The position numbers and the translations under genes were made by a program. From an uncultured Mycoplasmatota bacterium (GTDB taxonomy: Bacteria > Bacillota_I > Bacilli_A > RF39 > UBA660), in assembly GCA_947574215.1 (NCBI GenBank), contig CANPIX010000006.1:1-50823 (forward strand): DNA of 50,823 bases. The letters run 5' to 3'. The notes below the pieces were generated by a model. That model ran no database searches and was not told the DNA's origin. It worked only from the letters and a program-made list of their open reading frames with translations. The number at the start of each line of letters is the position of its first letter. Position 1 is the stretch's first letter. Shown one piece after another: positions 10,078 through 20,510 of the stretch.

Positions 10078-10737
10078 ATGAATGTTATTGAAAGATACTT
10101 ACACAATAAATATATACTTTTTATTGTTATTGGGATTTTGTGTTTCTCTAATCTATTTTCAATTTCTTACTTTGTACATAATAAAAAACAAAATAAAGAG
10201 TGTGTTTGTGAAGAATGTCCAGTTTTTATGAATCAGGAAGAAGCCAACATATCAAAAATTAAAGTAGATATAAAAGGGTATGTAAAAAAACCGGGTGTGT
10301 ATGAAGTAGATGAAGGTTCCATTATCAATGATTTAATTAAAAAAGCCGGTGGTTTAAAATCAAATGGAACAACGGATCATATCAATTTAAGTAAAAAATT
10401 AAATAATGAAGATATGATTGTTGTTTTATCGAAAAATGAATTAAAAAAACAAAATTCAGTTTCTAAAACTCAAACTTCTAATAAAAATGCTTCGGTCATA
10501 ATCCCGGAGGAGAAAGATTCAGTTATAGAAGAAACAACAGGTATTAGAAAGAAAATCTCATTAAATACTTCTACAAAAGAAGAATTAATGACTTTAAATG
10601 GAATAGGTGAAGCTAAGGCTTTAGCAATTATTTCTTATAGAGATAAAACTCCATTTCAAGATATTACTGAAATTATGAATGTTTCAGGAATAGGAGAATC
10701 CGTTTATGAAAAAATTAAAGATTGCATTACAATCTAA
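10078..10737 (+). CDS. comEA: Competence protein ComEA (SLBB + helix-hairpin-helix)
   Basis: VDIKGYVKKPGVYEVDEGSIINDLIKKAGG; ISLNTSTKEELMTLNGIGEAKALAIISYR...GIGESVYEKIKDCITI. Confidence 0.93.
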   Translation: MNVIERYLHNKYILFIVIGILCFSNLFSISYFVHNKKQNKECVCEECPVFMNQEEANISKIKVDIKGYVKKPGVYEVDEGSIINDLIKKAGGLKSNGTTDHINLSKKLNNEDMIVVLSKNELKKQNSVSKTQTSNKNASVIIPEEKDSVIEETTGIRKKISLNTSTKEELMTLNGIGEAKALAIISYRDKTPFQDITEIMNVSGIGESVYEKIKDCITI

Positions 10738-12772
10738 TTTGTTTTACTTTCTTTTTTTTCTTTTTCTTAGCTGTTTTGTTTTTTACTTCACAAAAGTAGT
10801 TCGGTATCAATCTAATATTCCAGATGATACTAACGAAATTGTTGCTAATCTTATTTCTTTTACTTTAGATGGAGATAAATTAAGTATGCTTTTAAAATGT
10901 GATGAAAAAATTAGGGCTACTTATTATATTCAATCAAAAGAAGAAAAAGATTTTTTAATAAACAATTTGAAAATTGGCCAGAGTCTTAAACTTTTTGGAG
11001 AAAAAAAAGAAGTATTAGGAAAAACTATCCCTAATACTTTTGATTATAAAAAATATTTGTATTATGAACAAATATACTTTTGTTTTCAAGTAAATAAACT
11101 GGAAATTTTAAATTCTAAAATTGGTTTTTTTGATTTTTTGAGAAATAAAATGGAAAATCGTGTGAAAAAATTAGGTAACAATGCTTATTTACGTGCTTTT
11201 GTATTAGGAGATAAGACAATGATTTCTTCAGACGAATATGAAAAAATTATGAAAAATGGGGTAAATCATTTATTCGCTCTTTCAGGAATGCATCTTTCTT
11301 TGCTTTATTTCATTTTAAATAAAATTTTTTCAAAAATTAAATATAAGAAATATTTTATTTATATTCTCTTATTGATTTATTTGATTATCACAGGGGTCTC
11401 CGTTTCTTTTTCACGAGCTATTTTATTTATGTTGTTTTTAGATATTTCAAATAAAATGAATTTTAAAATTTCTAAAATAAAAATTCTTTTTTTAACAGCA
11501 AGTTTCTTTTTAATTATGAATCCATTTTATATATACAATGTTGGATTTTGGTATACATACGTTGTAACTTTTTCACTCTTTTTTTGTCATTCTTTTTTGC
11601 AAACAAGAAACAAAATGAAACAAGTTATTCTTGTAAGTTGCATAACTTTTTTGTTTAGTTTACCTTTATCTATTTATTTAAATTATGAAGTGAATTTGTT
11701 TTCTATAATTAATAATATTTTTTTAGTTCCATTTATAAGTATGTTTGTTTTTCCGATTGCTTTGTTATCTTTTCTTTTTCCAATATTTCTTTCTCTTTTC
11801 TTGTTTTTACTTTCTATTTTGGAAAAAATTAATTCTTTTATGAGTTTGTATACATTTTTTATAGTGGTAGGAAAGATAAGTATTTTTGAGGTAATGTTCT
11901 ATTATTTTTTTTTAGTACTGTCAATTCAAATGCGTTCTAAAAAAATATTTTTCTTTCTTTTTCTCTTTTTTTTATTTTTGTATTCTAAAAACATATGGCA
12001 AAGGGATTATGAAGTCTACTTTATTGACGTTGGTCAAGGAGATTCTACTTTGTTTGTTTCTCCCAAAAACCAAGAAGTTCTTTTAATAGATACAGGAGGA
12101 AATATTTCCTATTCTAAGGAAGAATTTCAAAAACGCAATCAAGAATTTAATTTGGCTGATAATATTGTGTTATTCTTAAAAAGTAAACGGATACGTAAAA
12201 TAGATTTGCTTTTAATTACGCATGGAGATTTTGATCATTTAGGCTACGCTTTATCAATTGGACAATCTATCCCTATTAAAAAGATCATGATCAACAAAGG
12301 AAATATAAATGCAGAAGAACAAAAGCTTATAAAAAAATGGCCAAAGGTAGAGAAGTATAAAGCAAAATATTTTGATTTTGAAACCTATTCTTTAAAGGAT
12401 TATAATAATGAAAATGAGAATAGTATCCTTACTTATATAAAAATGAGAAACACTAATTTTTTACTTATGGGTGACGCTTCCAAAAAAGTAGAAATGGATT
12501 TTTTAAAACAATTTGAGAACAAACCGATTTGTTTTTTAAAAGTTGGACATCATGGTTCGAATACAAGTTCTTCCTTTGAGTTTTTAAAACATATAAATCC
12601 TAAGTATGCAATTGTATCCTCAGGAAGAAACAATCGCTATCATCATCCATCTAAGGAAACACTAAGAAATTTAGAAGCATTACATATAAAATTATTGAAT
12701 ACTCAAGAAATGGGAACTATTGAAATTAAGATTAAGAAAGAGGAGTTTCACATAATAGAAACTTTGTCATAA
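10706..12772 (+). CDS. comEC: DNA internalization competence protein ComEC/Rec2
   Basis: Competence-domain LFALSGMHLSLLYF; MBL domain VYFIDVGQGDST, THGDFDHLGY, VGHHGSNTSSS. Confidence 0.95.
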   Translation: MKKLKIALQSNLFYFLFFLFLSCFVFYFTKVVRYQSNIPDDTNEIVANLISFTLDGDKLSMLLKCDEKIRATYYIQSKEEKDFLINNLKIGQSLKLFGEKKEVLGKTIPNTFDYKKYLYYEQIYFCFQVNKLEILNSKIGFFDFLRNKMENRVKKLGNNAYLRAFVLGDKTMISSDEYEKIMKNGVNHLFALSGMHLSLLYFILNKIFSKIKYKKYFIYILLLIYLIITGVSVSFSRAILFMLFLDISNKMNFKISKIKILFLTASFFLIMNPFYIYNVGFWYTYVVTFSLFFCHSFLQTRNKMKQVILVSCITFLFSLPLSIYLNYEVNLFSIINNIFLVPFISMFVFPIALLSFLFPIFLSLFLFLLSILEKINSFMSLYTFFIVVGKISIFEVMFYYFFLVLSIQMRSKKIFFFLFLFFLFLYSKNIWQRDYEVYFIDVGQGDSTLFVSPKNQEVLLIDTGGNISYSKEEFQKRNQEFNLADNIVLFLKSKRIRKIDLLLITHGDFDHLGYALSIGQSIPIKKIMINKGNINAEEQKLIKKWPKVEKYKAKYFDFETYSLKDYNNENENSILTYIKMRNTNFLLMGDASKKVEMDFLKQFENKPICFLKVGHHGSNTSSSFEFLKHINPKYAIVSSGRNNRYHHPSKETLRNLEALHIKLLNTQEMGTIEIKIKKEEFHIIETLS

Positions 12773-12879
12773 AATAAAGTACACTGCTAGTAGTGTTTAT
12801 ATAGATGAAGAAGAAAATTTCTTCTTTTTTCTTTTGGTGTGAAGTTTTATGGTGTATAATAATTAAAAGGAGTAAGTCT

Positions 12880-13812
12880 ATGTATTTTGTAAGTGGTGAA
12901 AGTTATCGTTTAGTAGACGAAGAGATAAAGAAAATAGTAAAAAACGAAACCAATGTGATTACCATTGATTTAAACCAATCTTCTCTTGTAGATGTGATTC
13001 AAGAAGCAACCTACGTTTCTATGTTTCAAGAAAAAAAATTTTTGATTGTTAAAAATGCTTCCTTTTTTTCAGCAGGTAAAGGAAAAGATGAAGATTTAGA
13101 AATTCTTTTTAAATATATGGAGAATCCTATTAAATTATCTGTCATTATTTTTGTTTCTTATGAAAAAGCAGATGCAAGAAAAAAAATTTATAAAGAATTT
13201 TCTAAAAAGTATAAAATTATTTTAGTAAATAATTTATCTGCAAACGATTTAGCAATAAAAATTCGTGATATTTGCTTTCAAAATAAGTTTAAAATAAATG
13301 ATGAAACGATTTCATATATTCTAAGAGTAGTAGGATCGAATTTTGATTTTATTTATAATGAATTAAATAAAATTTTTTTGTACTACCAAGAACCGCAAAA
13401 AATAGAATTAACTGATGTAAAAGAAATAGTATCAAAAACACTTTTTGATAATAATTTTAAGTTTATTGAAGCTGTTGTAAATAAAAATGTTAATCTTTCG
13501 TTAAAAATATTAGAAGATCTATACGCTTTAAAAGTTGATCCCATTGCTTTAATTATGCTTCTGGTAAGAGAGTATCGATTGATGTTAAGTGTATATTTGT
13601 TGGCTCAAAAAGGAATTCGAAAAAATGAAATTGGTAAACAATTAGGATTACAAGATTGGCAAATTGATAAATTGGAAAAAGCAAATAGAAATTATTATGA
13701 AGATGATTTAAAAAATCATTTAAAAAAATTAGCAACTATTGATTATAAAATCAAAAGTGGAACAGGAGAAAAATTTTTAGAATTAAAGACATTTTTATTA
13801 GAAATTTTTTGA
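12880..13812 (+). CDS. holA: DNA polymerase III subunit delta
   Basis: Position after comEC, HolA-like MYFVSGESYRLVDEEIKKIV and C-terminal EKFLELKTFLLEI; start 12880 preferred. Confidence 0.88.
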   Translation: MYFVSGESYRLVDEEIKKIVKNETNVITIDLNQSSLVDVIQEATYVSMFQEKKFLIVKNASFFSAGKGKDEDLEILFKYMENPIKLSVIIFVSYEKADARKKIYKEFSKKYKIILVNNLSANDLAIKIRDICFQNKFKINDETISYILRVVGSNFDFIYNELNKIFLYYQEPQKIELTDVKEIVSKTLFDNNFKFIEAVVNKNVNLSLKILEDLYALKVDPIALIMLLVREYRLMLSVYLLAQKGIRKNEIGKQLGLQDWQIDKLEKANRNYYEDDLKNHLKKLATIDYKIKSGTGEKFLELKTFLLEIF

Positions 13813-13819
13813 TAAATAC

Positions 13820-13853
13820 TAAAAAAAATAATTTCAAATTGAAATTATTTTTT
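13820..13853. terminator. bidirectional terminator between holA and rnhC
   Basis: AAAAAATAATTTC-aaatt-GAAATTATTTTTTT. Confidence 0.75.
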
Positions 13854-14798
13854 TGTAGCTAGTTTTATTTTTTCTGTATTTTTAAAATTTAATTTTGCAA
13901 TTTCGTTCAATTTATTAAATCCATATTTTTCAGTAATTTTTTTACCAGCTTCATCTACTATATCATTTGCTCCTTTTGGTATATCGATTCCAATTTCTTT
14001 ACTCATTTCATCTATTTTTAGAAGAAAAATATAACGACTAATAATACTTGCAACAGCAACACTAGCGCATTTGCTTTCGGCTTTCGTAGTAAACGTAATA
14101 TCTTTTACTTTTTCCGTAGCTTCACTTATATGTTCAAAATATTTTTTAGGATAAACAAATTGATCGACTACGATTTTTTGATAGGGATAGTTTTCTTCTT
14201 TATGCGTTAGACTGTAAAGAACTTTGTTGTGTAAAATTGCTTTTATTTTGTTCATATTGTAACCAATGCTTTGGTATTTATTGTATTCTTGATTATTTAA
14301 AGTGAAAGTTACATACGGAATTTGTTTCATTAAAATTGGAGCAATTTTTAAAATTTTTTCATCGTTCAATTTTTTAGAATCTTTTACACCTAACTCGTTT
14401 ATTAAATCAATATTTTTTTTATCTACATAAGAAGCTGTTACTACTATTGGTCCAAAATAGTCTCCTGTTCCTACTTCGTCAGATCCAATGGTTGACATAC
14501 TATAGTAATAATTCAATTCTTCTTTGTATTTTTCTTTTTCTTTTTTTGATTCATTGATATCTATTGTACGATTGTTTATTTTTTTTTCCATATCTATCCA
14601 AATATTAGCATCGATATCTGCGCTTATTCCTTGAAACATGGCTTTTCCACTTTCGTAAAGAGTAATAATTGTATCTGCTTCCATCGCTTGAAACAAAGCA
14701 TAAGGGGGCGTTTTTTCTCTTCTTACATTTTTGTAATATTCTACCATTTTTTGTTTTATATTTTCACTTACTTTAATAACTATTGTCAAAAATTTCAC
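13845..14798 (-). CDS. rnhC: Ribonuclease HIII
   Basis: IGSDEVGTGDYFGPIVVTASYV, GVKDSKKL, AESKCASVAVASIISRYIFL. Confidence 0.93.
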   Translation of the reverse strand: MKFLTIVIKVSENIKQKMVEYYKNVRREKTPPYALFQAMEADTIITLYESGKAMFQGISADIDANIWIDMEKKINNRTIDINESKKEKEKYKEELNYYYSMSTIGSDEVGTGDYFGPIVVTASYVDKKNIDLINELGVKDSKKLNDEKILKIAPILMKQIPYVTFTLNNQEYNKYQSIGYNMNKIKAILHNKVLYSLTHKEENYPYQKIVVDQFVYPKKYFEHISEATEKVKDITFTTKAESKCASVAVASIISRYIFLLKIDEMSKEIGIDIPKGANDIVDEAGKKITEKYGFNKLNEIAKLNFKNTEKIKLATKK

Positions 14799-14878
14799 CT
14801 CGTTTTTTTATTTTAACATAAATTACTTTTATTTTCATCTACTTTGGGATATAATTGAAATAGAGTAGGAGGCTTATT

Positions 14879-15595
14879 ATGTTAAGCATTATTGATGCTA
14901 TTATTATTTTATTTTTATTCATGGGAGCCATTGTTGGTTTTAAAAAAGGAGTGATCAAAAGCGTTGTTTCTTTTGTGGGAACTATTTTAGTACTTATGTT
15001 ATCGTTTTCATTAAAGAATCCATTATCTGTATTTTTGTATACATATTTTCCTTTCTTGAATGTAGGAATTGCTGTTTTAAATATTTTAATTTATGAAGGA
15101 ATTGCATTTTTAATTTTATTTTTATTATTTTCATCTATTTTACGAATTGTTATTAAAATTTCTGGGATTATTGAAACACTTTTAAAATTTACTATCATTT
15201 TGGGAATTCCTTCTAAAATTTTAGGAGCTATTTTTGGTTTTTTAGAAATGTATGTTTTTACGTTTGTGATTTTATTTTTACTTGCTCAATTTAATGTACA
15301 TAATAGTTTAATAACCGATAGTAAAGTAGCCAATTTTATTCTTGGGCGAACTCCTTTGGTTAGTTCTATAGTAAATGAATCTTACAATGCAATTAAAGAA
15401 GTTGTAGATTTAAATAAAAAGTATACTACAACTCAAGATAAAGATAAATTAAATCAAGATGGATTGGATATTTTATTAAAATATAAGGTATTAAGTGTGG
15501 AAAATGCGAATAAACTTGTAGAGAAGAAAAAATTAAAAATAAATAATGCAGAAGGAATAATTAAAAAATATGAAAAGAGGAACGTAAATGATTAA
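14879..15595 (+). CDS. CvpA family membrane protein
   Basis: IIDAIIILFLFMGAIVGFKKGVIKSVVSFVGTILVLMLSF N-terminus typical of CvpA. Confidence 0.85.
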   Translation: MLSIIDAIIILFLFMGAIVGFKKGVIKSVVSFVGTILVLMLSFSLKNPLSVFLYTYFPFLNVGIAVLNILIYEGIAFLILFLLFSSILRIVIKISGIIETLLKFTIILGIPSKILGAIFGFLEMYVFTFVILFLLAQFNVHNSLITDSKVANFILGRTPLVSSIVNESYNAIKEVVDLNKKYTTTQDKDKLNQDGLDILLKYKVLSVENANKLVEKKKLKINNAEGIIKKYEKRNVND

Positions 15596-15881
15596 ATATT
15601 TAGAAAATGAAAATTTAAATGAATTGGTATCTAATGGAATTCATATTGTTGATTTTTATGCCGATTGGTGTGGTCCATGTAAAATGCTAGGTTCGGTTTT
15701 AGAACAGTTGGAAAATGTGAGTATTATCAAAGTAAATACCGACTCTCATCAAAAATTGGCACAAGAATATGGTGTAATGAGTATTCCATTGTTAGTCTTT
15801 TTTAAAGATGGTAAAGGGATAAAAACAGAAATTGGATTTAAAACAAAAGAGGAATTAGAAAATATTTTATCTGAAATATAA
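15588..15881 (+). CDS. Thioredoxin
   Basis: VDFYADWCGPCKML active site, YGVMSIPLLVFFKDG. Confidence 0.95.
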   Translation: MIKYLENENLNELVSNGIHIVDFYADWCGPCKMLGSVLEQLENVSIIKVNTDSHQKLAQEYGVMSIPLLVFFKDGKGIKTEIGFKTKEELENILSEI

Positions 15882-15909
15882 AAAATGACATTATGTCATT
15901 TTTTATATT
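15882..15909. terminator. bidirectional terminator after thioredoxin
   Basis: AAAAAATGACAT-TATGTCATTTTTT near-perfect palindrome. Confidence 0.75.
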
Positions 15910-16003
15910 TCAGATAATCTGTATTTTACAAGATTTAAAGTTTTTTTCACATGTGATTTTAACTTCTTTATTAATACAGAAATGTGGTATACAATAATTC
16001 TTC

Positions 16004-17047
16004 TTATCTTTTGTATTTTGTAATTATTCTTTTAGCTTCTTCTAAGGGTTCTTCATGAAAAGAATAGAATTTTTGAGCAATTTTTAAATTTTCCATAAGA
16101 AATTGTACTCTATATTTATATATTTTGTCCTGTTGCATCCTTGCTTTTACATAAGGGATTTCTAGAATGTCCTTAATATTGTATTTCTGACATAAATACT
16201 GGTAAACGTAAGCGATTAATGGTATACGTTCTTGTAATGGTATACAAAACCAAGTAGATATTTCCAGCAAAGTAGCCATTGCTTTAGATATTCGAATCGT
16301 CTCTATTTGGTCTTCAAATTCTTCATAAGTTCCAAAATCTAAACACTTTTCTTTTATAAAATCACCAATTGTAAAACGGTCGAAAACTTTAATATTTGGT
16401 CTTGTTTTAGTAGATAATGTAATGCTATTTATATGTCTTCGATAACAATAAAAGATTTCATTGGTATTTGTATAAGATTTCACTTTTGTAATTAGTGGAT
16501 AAATAAAAGCATTGTCTTCATACCAAAGTCCCTTTGGAAATCGCAAATTTCCAAAAATGTTATGTTTATATAATTTGTTCCAAACTGTACCTGATATGAG
16601 CAATAAGTCTTTATTTTCGGTAAGATCTCGTTGTGTAATAATAATTTTTTCTGGATTTTTTTTGAATTCAAAAGTTCCAATAGTATTTGTATAAGCGCAG
16701 TTAACAATTGGGCTTTCGTATTTTTGGACCAAAAATAAAAGTTTTTCTATAGTATCAACTGAAATCCAATCGTCACTATCTAAGAAAAAAATATAATCTC
16801 CTTGAGCATTGTCCATTCCGGTATTTCTAGCTTCCGATAGTCCTTCATTTTTTAATTTTGTTATTACTTTGATATTTTTATAATTTTTTTCATATTCACT
16901 TATAATAACATTAGAAAAATCTGGGCTGGCATCATTTACAATAATAATTTCTAAATTTTTATAAGTTTGATTTACAACAGAATCTAAACATTTTTTTAAA
17001 TATTTTTCAACATTGTAAACAGGGATAATTATAGTTACAAGTGGCAT
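16004..17047 (-). CDS. Family 2 glycosyltransferase
   Basis: VTIIIPVYNVEKYLKKCLDSVVNQTYKNLEIIIVNDASPD...FFLDSDDW. Confidence 0.93.
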   Translation of the reverse strand: MPLVTIIIPVYNVEKYLKKCLDSVVNQTYKNLEIIIVNDASPDFSNVIISEYEKNYKNIKVITKLKNEGLSEARNTGMDNAQGDYIFFLDSDDWISVDTIEKLLFLVQKYESPIVNCAYTNTIGTFEFKKNPEKIIITQRDLTENKDLLLISGTVWNKLYKHNIFGNLRFPKGLWYEDNAFIYPLITKVKSYTNTNEIFYCYRRHINSITLSTKTRPNIKVFDRFTIGDFIKEKCLDFGTYEEFEDQIETIRISKAMATLLEISTWFCIPLQERIPLIAYVYQYLCQKYNIKDILEIPYVKARMQQDKIYKYRVQFLMENLKIAQKFYSFHEEPLEEAKRIITKYKR

Positions 17048-17048
17048 T

Positions 17049-17408
17049 TTATTCTATCCTTTCTTTAATGACTTCTTTTGCGACGTTTAAATAAGCTCTA
17101 GTAAGCCCACCAGTTCCAAGTTTAATTCCTCCAAAATATCGCACAACAGCAAGAAAACAATTATCCAAATGGTTTTGATCTATCAAGTGATATAATGGGG
17201 TGCCAGCTGTATTAACAGGTTCTTTATCATCACTCTTTTTTACAAATGTATTGATTTTGTAAGCGTAGGGAATATGCTTTGCTTTTTTATGCTCTTTTTT
17301 TAAAATTTCTAAAATAGTTTTTACTTCTTCTAGTTTATCTAATTCATAATAATAAGCGATAAACTTTGATTTTTTTAGTTCTAAAATATATTTATTTAAC
17401 AATTTCAT
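17049..17408 (-). CDS. YigZ/IMPACT (UPF0029) domain protein, short form
   Basis: AVVRYFGGIKLGTGGLTRAYLNVAKEVI; only 119 aa, lacks the usual C-terminal domain. Confidence 0.85.
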   Translation of the reverse strand: MKLLNKYILELKKSKFIAYYYELDKLEEVKTILEILKKEHKKAKHIPYAYKINTFVKKSDDKEPVNTAGTPLYHLIDQNHLDNCFLAVVRYFGGIKLGTGGLTRAYLNVAKEVIKERIE

Positions 17409-17578
17409 TTAAAACACCTGTTTGGCTATTATAACTTATTTTTTTAGAAAGTAAAAGATTTACATGCTATAATAATTAAAAAGAAAGATACGCTAAGTGA
17501 AAAACAATTATTTTTTATTATTTTTTAATGCGTTTATTCATTGAAAAGAAGGAAACAATAAAGATAGGTGGAAAGTTT

Positions 17579-19342
17579 ATGTTTAAGGAAAAATTGTCTT
17601 TGGTTCCCAATTTACCTGGGAGTTATCAAATGCGTAACCAAGATGGTGCTGTTATTTATGTTGGAAAAGCTAAAAATTTACATCGTCGACTTTCTTCTTA
17701 TTTTAATCGAACACAAACTGGTAAAACAAAAAAAATGGTTAGTGAGATAGCTGATTTTACTTATATTGTTGCAAACAGTGAATTAGAAGCTTTTGTTCTT
17801 GAGTTGAATTTAATAAAAGAATACAGTCCAAAATATAATATTTTATTAAAAGATGATAAAAGTTATCCTTATATTGAATACATTGCCAAGCCTTATCCTA
17901 GAGTAAAGGTTTCTCGTTATTTGCAGATTCGAAAGAAGGACAATAAAAAATTGTTTGGACCTTATCCAAATGCTTATGCGGCAAGAAGAATTGTTACTCT
18001 TTTGAATCGGGTGTATCCTTTAAAAAAATGTGATGGTATCAAAAAAGAGTTGTGTTTGTATTATCATATTCATGAATGTTTAGGGTATTGTAGTAAAAAA
18101 ATGGATCAAACAAAATTATTAGAAATGGAACATGAAATTTTAAGTTTTTTAAATGGCAATAATAAAATTTTGGTAAAACGTTTAGAAGATAAAATGGCTA
18201 GCTATAGTGAGGCTTTGAATTTTGAGATGGCATTAGATGTAAAAAAAGAACTGGATTACATTAAAATTATTATGGACAAACAAAAAGTAGAACTGCATGA
18301 TCTGATGAATAGGGATGTTATTGGTTATTTTTTTGATAAAGGCTATATAAGTATACAATTTTTTTTCTTGCGTAATGGAAAAATGGTAGGAGGCAAATCG
18401 GATATTTTTCCAGTTGTTAGTGATGCTATGGATGATATTGATGAATACATTATGAATTTTTATACAAAACATGAGATTCCAAAAGAAATTTTAATTTTAG
18501 AGGATATGAATGGAGAACTTTTGTCAAGTTTATTAAAGGTAAAATTTTTAACTCCTACTCGAGGTCCTAAGAAAAAGCTTCTTGAAATGGCGGTAATGAA
18601 TTCTAAGATTAATCTAGAAAATGAATTGGAATTGATAAAAAAAGATGAATACATAACTGAGTCAGCAAATGAAGAATTGAAAGAACTTCTAAAACTTCAA
18701 AATTTGTATCGTATTGATTTATTTGATAATTCTAACCTTTTTGGTAATTTTTCAGTGAGTGGTATGGTGGTTTTTAAAGATGGTCGTCCTAGTAAAAACG
18801 ATTATCGAAAATATAAAATTCAATTGGATAAAAATGATGATTATCATACTATGAAAGAGGTTGTCTATAGAAGGTATTTTCGTATGCTTTTAGAAAAATC
18901 AGGAGAACCTGATTTAATTATTGTAGATGGAGGAATCAATCAAATTAATGCCTGTAAAGAGGTTTTAGAAGAATTGAAATTATCTATCATGGTTTGTGGT
19001 TTAAGAAAAAACGATCATCATCGAACCAATGATTTGATTAGAGGAGATACTTATGAAGTTATAGAATTGGATCGAACGAGTAATGTTTTCCACTATTTAA
19101 CGCGAATGCAAGATGAAGTGCATCGATATACGATAAATTATCATAGAAGTATTCGAAGTAAAGGAAGTATTGCAAGTGTTTTAGATAATGTTACTGGTAT
19201 TGGAGCCAAAAGAAAAAAAGCATTAATAAAAAAATATGGAAGTGTGGCAAAAATGAAAAACTCCTCTATAGAAGAATTAGCAGAAATTTTGCCTATTGAA
19301 GTGGCTAAAAATTTATATAATTTTTTAAAAGACTTTAAATAA
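17579..19342 (+). CDS. uvrC: Excinuclease ABC subunit C
   Basis: GIY-YIG domain PGSYQMRNQDGAVIYVGKAKNLHRRLSSYF; EYIAKPYPRV; LIIVDGGINQINA; C-terminal HhH; start 17579 preferred. Confidence 0.96.
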   Translation: MFKEKLSLVPNLPGSYQMRNQDGAVIYVGKAKNLHRRLSSYFNRTQTGKTKKMVSEIADFTYIVANSELEAFVLELNLIKEYSPKYNILLKDDKSYPYIEYIAKPYPRVKVSRYLQIRKKDNKKLFGPYPNAYAARRIVTLLNRVYPLKKCDGIKKELCLYYHIHECLGYCSKKMDQTKLLEMEHEILSFLNGNNKILVKRLEDKMASYSEALNFEMALDVKKELDYIKIIMDKQKVELHDLMNRDVIGYFFDKGYISIQFFFLRNGKMVGGKSDIFPVVSDAMDDIDEYIMNFYTKHEIPKEILILEDMNGELLSSLLKVKFLTPTRGPKKKLLEMAVMNSKINLENELELIKKDEYITESANEELKELLKLQNLYRIDLFDNSNLFGNFSVSGMVVFKDGRPSKNDYRKYKIQLDKNDDYHTMKEVVYRRYFRMLLEKSGEPDLIIVDGGINQINACKEVLEELKLSIMVCGLRKNDHHRTNDLIRGDTYEVIELDRTSNVFHYLTRMQDEVHRYTINYHRSIRSKGSIASVLDNVTGIGAKRKKALIKKYGSVAKMKNSSIEELAEILPIEVAKNLYNFLKDFK

Positions 19343-19373
19343 AAAATATAGTATAATTGTTATGGTGGAAGTT

Positions 19374-20510
19374 ATGACAAAACTAATGAAATTGGATAAA
19401 GAAAATGAAATTCAAGTTAAAAATCATATAGAAGAGTATCTTACTCCTGATTTTGTCTTTGTTCCATTTCCTCCTAAGAAAGAAGATTTAAAAAAAGAAG
19501 TATATATAAAAAAGGGAGAATTGCTTTATAAAAATGTTTATGCTCCTGTATCGGGGAAATTAATCAAGGTAGAAAATTGTTTACTGCCAAGTGGAAAACC
19601 AACAAATTTTTTAGTATATGCAAACGATTTTCAAGAAAAAAGAGAAAAAATTTTTCCAACGCGTAAAAAAATTAGCAATTTGTCTAAAGAAGAAATCGTA
19701 GAAAGTTTGTACAATACCCATTTAAAGGAAAAATTGAATTATAACAATATTTCTACGATTCTTGTTTCTGGAATAGATGATGAACCTTATATAGAAAATG
19801 AATCTTTTTTGCAAAGAGAACATACCAAAGATATATTGGATTTACTGGACGCTTTATTAAATAATTATTCTAATTGTAAAGTGTACATTGCTTTAAAAAA
19901 TACGGATAGTAAAACGATTATGATTTATCACAATCTGTTAGGTTCTTATAAAAATATAGAATTAAAGTTGGTTGAAGATTTGTTTTTAATTGGAAAAGAA
20001 CCTTTTTTGGTTAAATATTTGCGAATAAAAAATGACTTTATTTTTTTGAAAGCCAGTGAAGTGTATGAAATGTATTTAAATGTAAAAAAAAGAATTCCGT
20101 TTCTAGAAAAATATATTACTATTAGTGGAAATGGCATTCAAAGACGCTTATTGTTAAAAGTGAAACTCGGAACTAAAGTAATTGAGATTTTTAAAAAGTT
20201 TTATCCTGAAAATTTATCTGATTGTGTTCTTTATGTTAATGGTATGATGCAAGGTGTACAATTGGACTTAAATCAATTGATTGTTACAAAAGATTTGGAT
20301 GGAATTATACTTATGAAAAAGCAGAAGAAAATCCGAAGAAAATGTATTAAATGTGGAAAATGCATTCGTATTTGTCCCATTCATTCCAATCCTTTATTGG
20401 CGTACAAACTCGGCATGAATGTTAGGTGTATTCATTGTGGCTTATGTACTTATATTTGCCCTTCGTATATTCCACTTTATAAATACTTAAATGGTGATAA
20501 ATATGAATAG
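19374..20510 (+). CDS. RnfC-like electron transport subunit
   Basis: Two intact 4Fe-4S motifs CIKCGKCIRICP and CIHCGLCTYICP; N-terminal biotinyl-like YKNVYAPVSGKLIKVE; DEPYIENE. Confidence 0.85.
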   Translation: MTKLMKLDKENEIQVKNHIEEYLTPDFVFVPFPPKKEDLKKEVYIKKGELLYKNVYAPVSGKLIKVENCLLPSGKPTNFLVYANDFQEKREKIFPTRKKISNLSKEEIVESLYNTHLKEKLNYNNISTILVSGIDDEPYIENESFLQREHTKDILDLLDALLNNYSNCKVYIALKNTDSKTIMIYHNLLGSYKNIELKLVEDLFLIGKEPFLVKYLRIKNDFIFLKASEVYEMYLNVKKRIPFLEKYITISGNGIQRRLLLKVKLGTKVIEIFKKFYPENLSDCVLYVNGMMQGVQLDLNQLIVTKDLDGIILMKKQKKIRRKCIKCGKCIRICPIHSNPLLAYKLGMNVRCIHCGLCTYICPSYIPLYKYLNGDKYE

